Part shown: piece after piece, positions 5,876 through 14,038 of the stretch
Layout: every line of letters starts with the position of its first letter
Position numbering within the stretch: position 1 is the first letter of the stretch
From: Oribacterium sp. UBA3737
GTDB lineage: Bacteria > Bacillota_A > Clostridia > Lachnospirales > Lachnospiraceae
Length of the DNA: 15,379 bases
NCBI GenBank assembly: GCA_002371295.1
Contig: DFGZ01000189.1
Location: 1-15,379 of the forward strand
Direction of reading: 5' to 3'
Program-made: the position numbers and the translations under genes
Notes under the pieces: generated by a model
Seen by the model: only the letters and a program-made list of their open reading frames with translations
The model's database searches: none
Told to the model about the DNA's origin: nothing

Positions 5876-8800
5876 TTAAATACCTTTATCTATTTCAATC
5901 TGACTTCCGTTTTTGGTTTTCCTTACACGTATCTGCTGAGGTATATTCTCGATCAGTTCTTCTCTGTGACTGATAACACCTACCAGCTTATTGCTTCCTG
6001 AAAGATTGATAAGGATATCCATGGCACTGTCAATTGACTTCCGATCCAGAGTACCAAAGCCCTCATCTATGAACAGTGCATCCATCTGTACGCCTCCCAG
6101 ATTTGATGACACTGTATCGGACAGTCCCAGTGCCAGGCTCAGGGATGCCTTAAAGCTCTCACCGCCGGAAAGGTTTCCCACCGGTCTTCTGTGCCCTGTA
6201 TAATTATCAAGTACTTCAAGATCCAGGAAGTTATTGCTCTTTTTGCCCGGAGAATCTTCCTTTCGGTGAAGCTCATACTGGTTGTCACTCATAGGCTGCA
6301 AGCGTCTGTTGGCCGCTGCTATGATTCCATCAAATCCTGCTGCCTGAATATACTGCTCCAGGGTGATCTTTCCGTTTCCGCTGGTTCCTCTTACAAGCTC
6401 ATACAGCTTCCTTGAGATATTATAGTCTCTGGATGCCTTTTCGTAATCAGGACGCAGTGTAAGGATGTTTGTCTGTTTCTCCTCATTGTTCTTGATCCTG
6501 TTTGAAATGTCATTTTCAAGCTTGCGAATAGATAAGACAATTCCCTCCTGTTTCATGCAGTCACTGTTCAATGCTTCTATATCGACCTTCGTTTTACCCT
6601 TTGCATCTTCCTTTGCCTGCGCAAGCTGCCTGCTATTTGCCGCTGTATCCTGTCTGTATCTGTTTATGACAGCTTCACTTCCGGCAATTACATCTTCGGA
6701 TACAACAAGACCAAGCATTTCATCAAGTGAATTAAATCCCTGGGATAATAGCTTTCCGTCAAGAACCTCCTTTAAGTCCTTTTCATTCTCACTGTTCTCA
6801 ATAAGAGATGTCTCCAGCGTTTTTATTTCAGAAGTTACCGCTGTGAGCTCATTTTCAGCTTTTCTCTTTGCTTCAGAAGCTCCGCTTATCTCAGTGGTGA
6901 TCTCATTCAGTTTATCTTCTGATTTCTTTTTTTCTGATGCTGCAGTAGCTCCGTCAGGATAGCTCAGCTCCTTAAGTGTTTCCAGTTCTGTATTATATCT
7001 GGTCATGTCTGTGACGGTTTCATGGATTTTTGTTTCCAGTTCCCGCCTTTCCTTTTCCAGTTTTTCGGTCTTTTCACCTGCAGCCTTTTTAAGTGCTTCA
7101 TCAGCTTCCTTAAGACTGTCACATTCCTTTTCCAGTTCAATTACTTCTGAAGAATTTACAGCAGTTTTTTCCTGAAGAACCATATAGGATTTTTCCAGCT
7201 CCACCAGTAACACATCAGGATCCTTACTATCGACCCGTACATCGAGAATGCTGTTCCCGAGACACCCGAGTATATCCGTCACCATCTGACCTTCATATAC
7301 TTCAAGAGCTTTCTTTTGAACCTCGGCAGCGGTATTTGCATCAGCCTTCTTCGTCTGAAGCTCTGTTTCCCTTAATTTGATGGATTCAAACTCAGCTTCT
7401 GAAATGGATTTTTCCGGAAGCTTTGCAGGTTCCGGATGGTGAAGTGATCCGCATACCGGACATTTTTCTCCCTCTTTTAGCCCTTCTGCAAGAATACCTG
7501 CCCTGGAGTTTTCCAGAATCTTTTCGGTCATAAGTCTTTCTTTTACGGCTTCCTCATATTCAGAAAATGCCAGACTGTAAGCTATCTGCTTTCTTTTAAG
7601 ATCTTCTCTCTTTTTGATCAGCCCGTCCTTTTTACGGAGAATCTCCATAACCGTATCTGACAGCCGTTGCAAGTTCTCACCCTCAGTCCGGACCTTCAAA
7701 AGCTCATTTGGTTTTGTGCTTAATTTTTCCAGGGTTTCCTGTAGTGAACTGATTCTGCTTTTCAATTTGGTATCTTCCTCTGCCAAAAATGACTGTTTTT
7801 CCTGATACCGCGTCTTTACATCCTGTAATCCTGACAATATCTTTTTCAGCTCATCTCTCCTAAGATATTTCGCTTCCTCCTCTTTTATTCTGTTAATATG
7901 AATCAGAAGCTCAGATGCCTCAGCCTGACGCTTTTCAGCCTTTTCCAATCGCTCACCCGCCTTCAGGGCCTGATCTTTGGCAGTTTTCTTTTTCAGCTCA
8001 TATTCTTTAATTCTTTCTTCTGTATTTTTTATTTCCCTCTTTTTGGATTCCCATAAATCATAAGCAGGTTTAACATCATGGGAAGCAGCCTTCTGTCTCT
8101 TTAAAACTGCTTCAAGCTCATGGATTTCCTGCTTTCTGGCATTTAATATTCTGTTTTCCTTTTCAAGCTCTTCCAGTCTTTCGATAAATTTATTATTGGT
8201 CTTTGCATTAGCGAGAACAGTACTTAGCCTTTTAAGCTCATTCTCTTCGGACAAAAGTCTGTCTCCCACCGTTTTCTGTCTTTCCTTGTCGTTAGTTATC
8301 AAAGCCCCGGTGATCCTTAAGAACTCATCAAGATTCCATGCACTTTTTGAACTTCCTGCCTTTTCCTGAAGTTCGGATAATTCTGTAAAATACATATCAT
8401 CTTCATCAGCTTTAACATCACGGAAATACTGGATTATACTCTGTTCCGAATAGAGACGCCTGCTGTTTCCTGCATCCATTCTATCTTTCAGCTTATATTC
8501 GATGGCTTTGTAACCATTTGTCATAAAAATGGTCCTGAGGATCTCTGTTCTCTGGTCGGTCTTAGCATTTAACAGATTCCAGAATTCACCCTGAGCTATC
8601 ATCGCTATCTGTTTAAACTGCTTTTCGTCTATATGAAGAAGCTCTTTTACCTGAGCATTGACCTGAGTCACTCCCTCAGTCGGAACTTCTCCTTCCGAAT
8701 AAAAGACCGCCTTCTCCTTCTCTGTTATCACGCCTTCTCCGCGCTGCTTTTTACGCTCATAAGCCGGTTGTCTCCATACATGATACTTATGTCCCTGATG

Positions 8801-9055
8801 GGTGAAATAAAAATCAACGAAACTGTCCGCATCAGGTTTTGCATATTCACTTCTGAGATTTTTAGTATCTCTGTATGAACCGCTTGTTGTGCCGTACAAG
8901 GCAAAGCATATAGCATCAAAAATCGTAGTCTTGCCGGCTCCTGTGTCTCCGGAAATCAGAAATAGTCCCTTATCCTCAAATTGTTCAAAGTCTATCTCCG
9001 GCGTCAGGCCGGCATAGGGTCCAAACGCACTTATAATTAGTTTAACCGGCTTCAT
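5876..9055 (-). CDS. sbcC: SbcC, ATPase subunit of the SbcCD nuclease
   Basis: This 1059-residue protein has the Rad50/SbcC layout: Walker A GDTGAGKTT at 36-44, Q-loop at about Gln155, long coiled coils at about 195-510 and 550-900, a central zinc hook CPVCG at 532-536, the ABC signature LSGGESFK at 962-969, Walker B LFIDE at 994-998, D-loop GTLD at 1001-1004 and switch His1030. The length is close to the E. coli protein (1048). With SbcD it forms an ATP-driven nuclease that opens DNA hairpins and trims protein-blocked ends, in the cytoplasm on DNA. Its start overlaps the sbcD stop by 14 nt, which implies translational coupling. All key residues are present, so it should be functional. Confidence 0.97.
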   Translation of the reverse strand: MKPVKLIISAFGPYAGLTPEIDFEQFEDKGLFLISGDTGAGKTTIFDAICFALYGTTSGSYRDTKNLRSEYAKPDADSFVDFYFTHQGHKYHVWRQPAYERKKQRGEGVITEKEKAVFYSEGEVPTEGVTQVNAQVKELLHIDEKQFKQIAMIAQGEFWNLLNAKTDQRTEILRTIFMTNGYKAIEYKLKDRMDAGNSRRLYSEQSIIQYFRDVKADEDDMYFTELSELQEKAGSSKSAWNLDEFLRITGALITNDKERQKTVGDRLLSEENELKRLSTVLANAKTNNKFIERLEELEKENRILNARKQEIHELEAVLKRQKAASHDVKPAYDLWESKKREIKNTEERIKEYELKKKTAKDQALKAGERLEKAEKRQAEASELLIHINRIKEEEAKYLRRDELKKILSGLQDVKTRYQEKQSFLAEEDTKLKSRISSLQETLEKLSTKPNELLKVRTEGENLQRLSDTVMEILRKKDGLIKKREDLKRKQIAYSLAFSEYEEAVKERLMTEKILENSRAGILAEGLKEGEKCPVCGSLHHPEPAKLPEKSISEAEFESIKLRETELQTKKADANTAAEVQKKALEVYEGQMVTDILGCLGNSILDVRVDSKDPDVLLVELEKSYMVLQEKTAVNSSEVIELEKECDSLKEADEALKKAAGEKTEKLEKERRELETKIHETVTDMTRYNTELETLKELSYPDGATAASEKKKSEDKLNEITTEISGASEAKRKAENELTAVTSEIKTLETSLIENSENEKDLKEVLDGKLLSQGFNSLDEMLGLVVSEDVIAGSEAVINRYRQDTAANSRQLAQAKEDAKGKTKVDIEALNSDCMKQEGIVLSIRKLENDISNRIKNNEEKQTNILTLRPDYEKASRDYNISRKLYELVRGTSGNGKITLEQYIQAAGFDGIIAAANRRLQPMSDNQYELHRKEDSPGKKSNNFLDLEVLDNYTGHRRPVGNLSGGESFKASLSLALGLSDTVSSNLGGVQMDALFIDEGFGTLDRKSIDSAMDILINLSGSNKLVGVISHREELIENIPQQIRVRKTKNGSQIEIDKGI

Positions 9056-10199
9056 TAATCACACCTGCCTCTCGTGCAACAATTCTCATCACATCCATCT
9101 CTTCATCACTTATTTCACATCCATAGATAAGACTGTAGAAATCGTTTATAAGTTCTGTAAAAGATCTGTTCTGTGCTATTTTTGAAATATCCACCTGCTC
9201 TAGTTCTCTGGTGCGGGAATTATCGTAATCTATCTTTACAGTATTTGGATATGTCTGCTGGAATATGCCCATGGCATCATTGATAATGTCTTCATCCGTC
9301 AATGTGGCATAAATAAAATCCTCAGTTGAATGAACATTGGCAGTATTCAGAAGATCTGAGATTTTTCCTTTGATATGCCTCATATCACGCATTGGTTTCA
9401 GCGGAAACAGCTCTATTCCCACATTACCCTTCTCGTCAATAGTAATGACAGGAACGGACTTTTCATTATTCACTTCACTTAATGAATACTTAAGAGGAGA
9501 TCCTGAGTATCTTACTTCATCACGTCCGATGCGCTGAGGTGAATGTATATGACCTAATGCCACATAGTCAAATTCATCGAAAATGTCATAACCTATCTTC
9601 TCCACCAGCCCGACACTTTGAGTCCCTGCACTTTCCGAACCACCCAGTGCCAGATCCTCTCCTTTACCAGCCACAAACTGATGAGCCACCAGAACATTGC
9701 ATTTCTCTTTATCGATTTCTGCATCTTTAAGAATCACCCTAACAGCGTCTTCATAGCTTTCTATTTTTTCATCAGGGAAAAAGTGTCTGACCTGGGAGGC
9801 TTTTACAAAGGGTAAAAGATAAATATTGACCTCCTTCTCTCCATCCCTTATTACATGCTTATCCAGATGTCCGTTAAAGATCGCAGAAATATAAATACTG
9901 TTACTTTCGAAAAGCATACTGCCGAAATTCAGTCTGTCATCAGAATCATGATTTCCGCTTATCAGAAATGTACTGACCTGTTTTTTTGCAAGCTGATTCA
10001 GAAAGCTGTCCAAAAGACGTGTTGCTGCTTCACTTGGTATCGCTTTATCATAAACATCTCCCGCAATAAGTACAGCATCGATCTTTTCATCATCAACAAG
10101 CTTCAGAACCTGACCAAGTATATATTCCTGATCTTTTATCAGATCAAAATCACCAAGGGATTTACCAAGATGTAAATCGCCTAAATGTATTAACTTCAT
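9042..10199 (-). CDS. sbcD: SbcD, nuclease subunit of the SbcCD complex
   Basis: This 385-residue calcineurin-type phosphoesterase carries the five metal-binding motifs of Mre11/SbcD: GDLH at 7-10, GDVYD at 47-51, GNHD at 82-85, VAH at 171-173 and GHIH at 216-219. The C-terminal part (about 270-385) is the region that contacts SbcC. SbcD supplies the Mn-dependent nuclease activity of the complex. The start has a GGAGG site 8 nt upstream. sbcC follows directly with overlapping ends, the standard gene order. A perfect TATAAT on the minus strand at 10301-10306 would give a leader of about 95 nt that includes the palindrome at 10240-10281. Confidence 0.97.
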   Translation of the reverse strand: MKLIHLGDLHLGKSLGDFDLIKDQEYILGQVLKLVDDEKIDAVLIAGDVYDKAIPSEAATRLLDSFLNQLAKKQVSTFLISGNHDSDDRLNFGSMLFESNSIYISAIFNGHLDKHVIRDGEKEVNIYLLPFVKASQVRHFFPDEKIESYEDAVRVILKDAEIDKEKCNVLVAHQFVAGKGEDLALGGSESAGTQSVGLVEKIGYDIFDEFDYVALGHIHSPQRIGRDEVRYSGSPLKYSLSEVNNEKSVPVITIDEKGNVGIELFPLKPMRDMRHIKGKISDLLNTANVHSTEDFIYATLTDEDIINDAMGIFQQTYPNTVKIDYDNSRTRELEQVDISKIAQNRSFTELINDFYSLIYGCEISDEEMDVMRIVAREAGVINEAG

Positions 10200-10239
10200 T
10201 TACAAACCTCCGTTAGAATGTAACTGATTGTCTGTTGTA

Positions 10240-10281
10240 GTAGATATCGGACCGCTTCGCGGGAAGCGGTTCAATATCTAC
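10240..10281. repeat. 42-bp palindrome in the sbcD leader, copy 2 of the palindromic element
   Basis: The inner stem is GGACCGCTTC (10249-10258) with GAAGCGGTTC (10263-10272), loop GCGG, one G-T mismatch. The outer stem is GTAGATAT (10240-10247) with ATATCTAC (10274-10281), separated from the inner stem by one mismatch (C10248/A10273). The left half shares GATA..GGA.CGCTTCGCG with the element at 531-561. If the TATAAT at 10301-10306 is used, the hairpin lies in the sbcD leader RNA, about 40 nt before the start codon. Confidence 0.75.
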
Positions 10282-10300
10282 TTCTGACACTCACATCATT

Positions 10301-10306
10301 ATTATA
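10301..10306 (-). promoter_or_regulatory. Candidate -10 box for sbcDC
   Basis: TATAAT on the minus strand, about 102 nt upstream of the sbcD start. No convincing -35 hexamer lies 16-18 bp further upstream, so the call rests on the perfect -10 and its position. Confidence 0.4.
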
Positions 10307-10381
10307 GTATCATATCAAAATATAACTCGTTACATAATCCATATAGTAGTCCATGGTAGACAAATTATTAATTTTCATACG

Positions 10382-10410
10382 TTGTCACGCAAAACATTTT
10401 CTGATATTAA
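10382..10410 (+). promoter_or_regulatory. Promoter for the secreted-protein gene
   Basis: A TTGTCA -35 box (10382-10387), a 17-bp spacer and a TATTAA -10 box (10405-10410) preceded by TG (extended -10) lie about 95 nt before the start codon. Transcription would begin near 10417. Confidence 0.6.
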
Positions 10411-10504
10411 TTAAAATCCTGCTTATTTTCCACTATTTTATGTCGATATATAAACTGATAAGGTTATTTCAATCCATATATTTATGAAAAGGAGGTAAAT
10501 GGTG

Positions 10505-11056
10505 ATGAAAAAAAGACTGGCACTTTTACTTGCTGTGGTAATGGCGATTTTTTCACTTGGAATGGTTTCTTTTGCAAAAGGAAACAGTGTTACCGAAATG
10601 AGTTGGAGCGATGGTGAACAAGCTGTCAAGGAGAGTGGAATCAAGGGCAGTTTTGTCACTCTGGATGAGATCGATATCAAGTTCTGGGTACCAAACGACT
10701 ATAAACCGGTAAAGATTACCGCTGAGGAAAAAGAAGAGGGATACATCGCCTATTATGAGAATTCAAAGACCAATGGCGTTGTCTCTGTGATGTATGTGGA
10801 TCTTAACGGAATGTCCCTTGAGGAATATAAGAAAGAGCTTAAAGGAATGTCCGATGTTACCGAAGTCGAGGATTGTATAATTAATGATATTAAGTGCGTT
10901 GGCTATCGTATGCCGGAGCAGGATAGCCTGTGTTTATTCTATACTACTCAAAAAGGCTATGGACTTGAATTCACTTTCGCTCCTGTAACAGATGATGACG
11001 ATGACTCCATTCAGATTCCTGCATATATCATGAGTTCTATTATGGAAGCTGAATAA
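10505..11056 (+). CDS. Small secreted protein of unknown function
   Basis: The product has 183 residues. Residues 1-24 are a Sec signal peptide (MKKR, hydrophobic core, cleavage likely after SFA), so the mature protein should be exported; there is no lipobox and no cell-wall sorting motif. The mature part is acidic, has three Cys residues (124, 131, 143) and a DDDDD cluster at 163-167 that could bind a cation. I do not recognise the family; the pattern of a short exported domain with a FWVPNDYKP segment resembles conserved hypothetical proteins of Lachnospiraceae. Three in-frame starts exist (ATG 10499, GTG 10502, ATG 10505). The last has the best spacing to GGAGG at 10491-10495 and begins with a normal signal peptide. 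It stands alone between its own promoter and a hairpin. Confidence 0.8.
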   Translation: MKKRLALLLAVVMAIFSLGMVSFAKGNSVTEMSWSDGEQAVKESGIKGSFVTLDEIDIKFWVPNDYKPVKITAEEKEEGYIAYYENSKTNGVVSVMYVDLNGMSLEEYKKELKGMSDVTEVEDCIINDIKCVGYRMPEQDSLCLFYTTQKGYGLEFTFAPVTDDDDDSIQIPAYIMSSIMEAE

Positions 11057-11087
11057 ATTTTCAGATATAATCAAAAAAATCAACATT

Positions 11088-11124
11088 AACAGAGCGGCAT
11101 CCCATATCAGGAAGCCGCTCTGTT
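11088..11124. terminator. Bidirectional hairpin terminator between convergent genes
   Basis: An 11-bp perfect stem, AACAGAGCGGC (11088-11098) with GCCGCTCTGTT (11114-11124), has a 15-nt loop. It lies between the secreted-protein gene (plus) and the CapA-type gene (minus). On the minus strand a run of seven T follows after a short gap; on the plus strand the T-run is weak. Confidence 0.8.
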
Positions 11125-11127
11125 TCA

Positions 11128-12297
11128 TTAATTAAATTCAACCATAGTCAGTAAATATTCCCTGACCTTCTCAAGCTTACTTCTCTTCCATGCTCCTTCC
11201 TCAGCAGTACGTGAATAAGGTACCACAACCGAAAGATCCATATGGGCTTTCTCGAAGTAACCGTCAGGCTCCGTACTGAAGAAGTAAGCATTCCATACAT
11301 CCTCTCCCGCATTCATAAAACGATCCTTCTCAAGATAGATCATTTTTTTACGCTCTTCCTGAATGAAGGCGGATGCAGCAAGCGGGGATAATAATTCAAA
11401 TTCCTCTGCCCGGATATCTGTGAAAATCACCGGCAGCTCTGTTTCTTCTATAATTTCCGGTCCTCTCAGAATTTTCGTACCAACCGCCTCAAAGGTCATT
11501 TCTGTTTCCGTAAAGTTAAGTTTCAGAAGAACTCCCTCATCGGTATAGGGATGAGCCCTCTGATAGTCGGTATCAAATATGAAATTACCGAGAGAATAAA
11601 AGATCATTTTACCGTCATCAAATATCTCATAGTTCTCTGCAACATGGGGATGATGGGCCACCACTGCATCAGCACCCATTTCAAGATACCTGATGTACCT
11701 GTCTCTCGTGTAGGGATTCGGCATGGCAGCGAACTCTTCTCCACCGTGAGCCACAACTATGCACCATCTGCAGTGTTCCTTTATCTCTTTTATCCTTGAT
11801 TCTATACGCTCCATGTCATCCCAGCGGAAGACCCCGGGATCTGTGGCTGTTGCGGGAATACATTCTGCCATATAGGCAACCCCGAACATACCTATACCAC
11901 CGGCTTCATCAAGGATCACCGGCCTGGAAGCCTCTTCTTCATTTATATCAGCACCTATAGTACATGCTCCCGATTCCACCGCAAGACGCTTTGTATTGAG
12001 GAGTCCATCCGCTCCCGCATCCATGATATGGTTGTTTGAAATATTCCATATATCCGCATGGATGTTTTTTAGCACTGATACCGCAGCCGGATTCATGCTG
12101 TGGAAGAAAACGCCGTGACTTCCGTTGTCCTCTGCATCAGTCAAAGCACCTTCAACATTGGCAACCACATGATCAGCGCTATGAAAAAAATCCAGAAGTG
12201 ACGGAGATACAAGTTCAGGATCCTCCCAACGTTTAAACATATATTTATCAAAGCCTATATCCCCGGTAAAAACGATGGATGTTTTTTCATTTTTCAT
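11128..12297 (-). CDS. CapA-family metallophosphatase-like protein without signal peptide
   Basis: This 389-residue protein matches the CapA (poly-gamma-glutamate synthesis) family, a calcineurin-like fold: FTGD at 10-13, NVEG at 47-50, SNNH at 87-90, AHGG at 183-186, HHPH at 215-218 and GNF at 237-239. CapA of Bacillus anthracis is exported or membrane-bound, but here the domain starts at residue 7 and neither signal peptide nor membrane helix is seen, so the protein is probably cytosolic. No capB or capC gene is nearby, so capsule synthesis is not indicated. Residues 260-389 are a less conserved extension. The ATG at 12297 has GGAGG 5 nt upstream; the ATG at 12309 is less likely because it lies before that site. 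It is the only gene between a hairpin and the pepD gene. Confidence 0.87.
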   Translation of the reverse strand: MKNEKTSIVFTGDIGFDKYMFKRWEDPELVSPSLLDFFHSADHVVANVEGALTDAEDNGSHGVFFHSMNPAAVSVLKNIHADIWNISNNHIMDAGADGLLNTKRLAVESGACTIGADINEEEASRPVILDEAGGIGMFGVAYMAECIPATATDPGVFRWDDMERIESRIKEIKEHCRWCIVVAHGGEEFAAMPNPYTRDRYIRYLEMGADAVVAHHPHVAENYEIFDDGKMIFYSLGNFIFDTDYQRAHPYTDEGVLLKLNFTETEMTFEAVGTKILRGPEIIEETELPVIFTDIRAEEFELLSPLAASAFIQEERKKMIYLEKDRFMNAGEDVWNAYFFSTEPDGYFEKAHMDLSVVVPYSRTAEEGAWKRSKLEKVREYLLTMVEFN

Positions 12298-12358
12298 ATT
12301 TTCCTCCATAAGTCATAGAAAATCGTATTTACCCGAATTCGTATATGACCCGCCAAAT

Positions 12359-12382
12359 AAGTTTGAAAGTACACTTAAACTT
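12359..12382. repeat. Imperfect palindrome upstream of the CapA-type gene
   Basis: Two 12-bp arms, AAGTTTGAAAGT and ACACTTAAACTT, pair at 10 of 12 positions when one G-T pair is allowed. It lies about 60-85 nt upstream of the start codon, where a regulator could bind. No clear promoter was found beside it and no terminator for pepD was seen in the 12298-12464 spacer. Confidence 0.35.
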
Positions 12383-12464
12383 TAGTCTTATGCAACACTG
12401 ACCAATTTTCAAAAACCATATATAAACAGCACTTAAGACGGATCATCAAACATCACAGATCAAA

Positions 12465-13901
12465 CTATTTCAGTCTCTTGAGAGTCTCCAGCGTCAGCTT
12501 ATATATCCGTCCTGTACTTTCGATATGAAGTCGTTCTCCCGGCGTATGGATATCTGTCAGATCAGGCCCGATAGAAACAGCATCAAGTCCCGGCATCTTT
12601 CCTGAAAGGATACCGCACTCAAGTCCCGCATGAAGAGCCTCGACCTTAGGCTCGGTACCGTTAAGCGCCTTGTATGCCTCGATCATGGTATCACGAAGTC
12701 TGGAATCAGCCTTATACTCCCACGCTGAATAGGCTGCTCCCAATTCAACTTCTGCGTCAAGTGCTCGTGCCAATGCCTCAATACGTTCAGCAGTCTCATC
12801 TCTCTGAGAGTTGATACTTGATCTGGTCAGAATACTGAAGTAAACCGCATCCCCATCTGTATATACCTGACCGAGATTCGTGGAGGTCTGAACGAGTCCT
12901 TCTACCTCGGCACTCATCACCTGTACTCCGTTTGGCACGGTGAACATAAAACATACTATATTCTCACTTACTTTCCTGCTGAATACCGAAGCGGCCTCAG
13001 CAGATTCAAGCTTCACCCATACCCCGGGATCTGAGGCTCTGTACTCATTCCTGAGATTATGATCAAGCTCTGCCACTGCCTCTTCAGCAGCCTTCATATC
13101 CGACACCATTATCGTTGCCGAAGCCTCTCTCGGAATCGCATTGTCCTTTGTTCCGCCGAAAACCTCAGCGATCCGCATCTCTGTCTTCCGGGATATCTCA
13201 AACAGCGCACGTCCCAGCAGAATGTCAGCATTGGCACGTCCCTTGTGGATCTCTTCTCCTGAATGTCCGCCCTTAAGTCCGCCTACTTTAACCTTCAATG
13301 CCCTTCCTGCCAATGTTTCTCTCCCACCGAAGAATCTGGTCTGAACTCTTACCGCTCCGGCACAGCTTACCGTGAAGATACCATCAGCCTCGGAATCAAT
13401 ATTCAGAAGATACTTTGCCTTGAGATCAGAGGTATCCAGCGCTCTCGCTCCAACCATACCGATCTCTTCACCGACAGTGAATACGCACTCAAGTTCCGGA
13501 TGCTCTATATCGTGAGATGCCAGAATGGCCAGCTCCATGGCCACAGCTATACCATCATCTCCTCCCAGGGTGGTTCCCTTTGCTCCGATCACATCTCCAT
13601 CCACAAAAAGATCCAGCCCTTCTTTCATCATGTCCTTCATGCAGTCAGGTTCCTGCTCGGCGACCATGTCCATATGACCCTGAAGCATGACGGTCCCGGC
13701 ATTTTCATAACCTTTTGTCGCAGGCTTGAAGATCACTACATTACCGGCTTCATCCTGACGATATCTGAGTTCGTGTTCGATGGCGAATTTCACAAGATGA
13801 TCGCTTATAGCCTGAGTGTTTCCTGAACCATGCGGTATACCGCATATTTCCTCAAAATAATTAAATACTTCCTTTGGTTCCAGATTTGTTAATACGCCCA
13901 T
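12465..13901 (-). CDS. pepD: Aminoacyl-histidine dipeptidase (M20 family, PepD)
   Basis: The 478-residue protein is full length for PepD. Metal and catalytic residues of the M20 fold are in place: GHMDM at 75-79 (His76, Asp78), LGGDDG at 112-117 (bridging Asp), GEE at 144-146 (catalytic Glu145, metal Glu146), NIDSE at 167-171 (Asp169) and a C-terminal His in DIHTPGE. The GHSGEE segment lies in the lid domain. PepD is a cytosolic zinc enzyme that cleaves dipeptides such as carnosine-type Xaa-His, feeding peptide nitrogen use. The start has AAGGAAAA upstream at proper spacing. It follows the DUF819 gene after 137 nt and has its own likely promoter at 14015-14037. Confidence 0.95.
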   Translation of the reverse strand: MGVLTNLEPKEVFNYFEEICGIPHGSGNTQAISDHLVKFAIEHELRYRQDEAGNVVIFKPATKGYENAGTVMLQGHMDMVAEQEPDCMKDMMKEGLDLFVDGDVIGAKGTTLGGDDGIAVAMELAILASHDIEHPELECVFTVGEEIGMVGARALDTSDLKAKYLLNIDSEADGIFTVSCAGAVRVQTRFFGGRETLAGRALKVKVGGLKGGHSGEEIHKGRANADILLGRALFEISRKTEMRIAEVFGGTKDNAIPREASATIMVSDMKAAEEAVAELDHNLRNEYRASDPGVWVKLESAEAASVFSRKVSENIVCFMFTVPNGVQVMSAEVEGLVQTSTNLGQVYTDGDAVYFSILTRSSINSQRDETAERIEALARALDAEVELGAAYSAWEYKADSRLRDTMIEAYKALNGTEPKVEALHAGLECGILSGKMPGLDAVSIGPDLTDIHTPGERLHIESTGRIYKLTLETLKRLK

Positions 13902-14014
13902 ATTTTTTCCTTATATCAAAAAGACTGTCATACCTTATGAGTCATGATAAACATCTATACGAAATTTTCACTTTCTGAACATCATCATTCGTAACGATAT
14001 CTGAACTCATATAT

Positions 14015-14037
14015 AGTATAACAGCCCATTATTTCAA
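14015..14037 (-). promoter_or_regulatory. Promoter for pepD
   Basis: On the minus strand TGTTATACT (14023 down to 14015) is an extended -10 match, about 114 nt upstream of the pepD start. A TTGAAA hexamer lies at 14037-14032, but only about 11 bp from that -10; it pairs better (16 bp) with TATATA just downstream. Two overlapping promoters are possible. Confidence 0.45.
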
Positions 14038-14038
14038 T

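Larger units (their letters stand above)
10200..10504. other. Divergent spacer between sbcD and a secreted-protein gene
   Basis: This spacer of about 300 nt holds a 42-bp palindrome (10240-10281), a -10 box facing sbcD (10301-10306) and a promoter facing the plus-strand gene (10382-10410). The rest is AT-rich with no open frame that has a ribosome-binding site. Confidence 0.55.

Noticed and set aside
6465..6962. Long plus-strand open frame inside sbcC
   Set aside because: It is antisense to the coiled-coil coding region, where biased codons leave the opposite strand open; no ribosome-binding site or family match.
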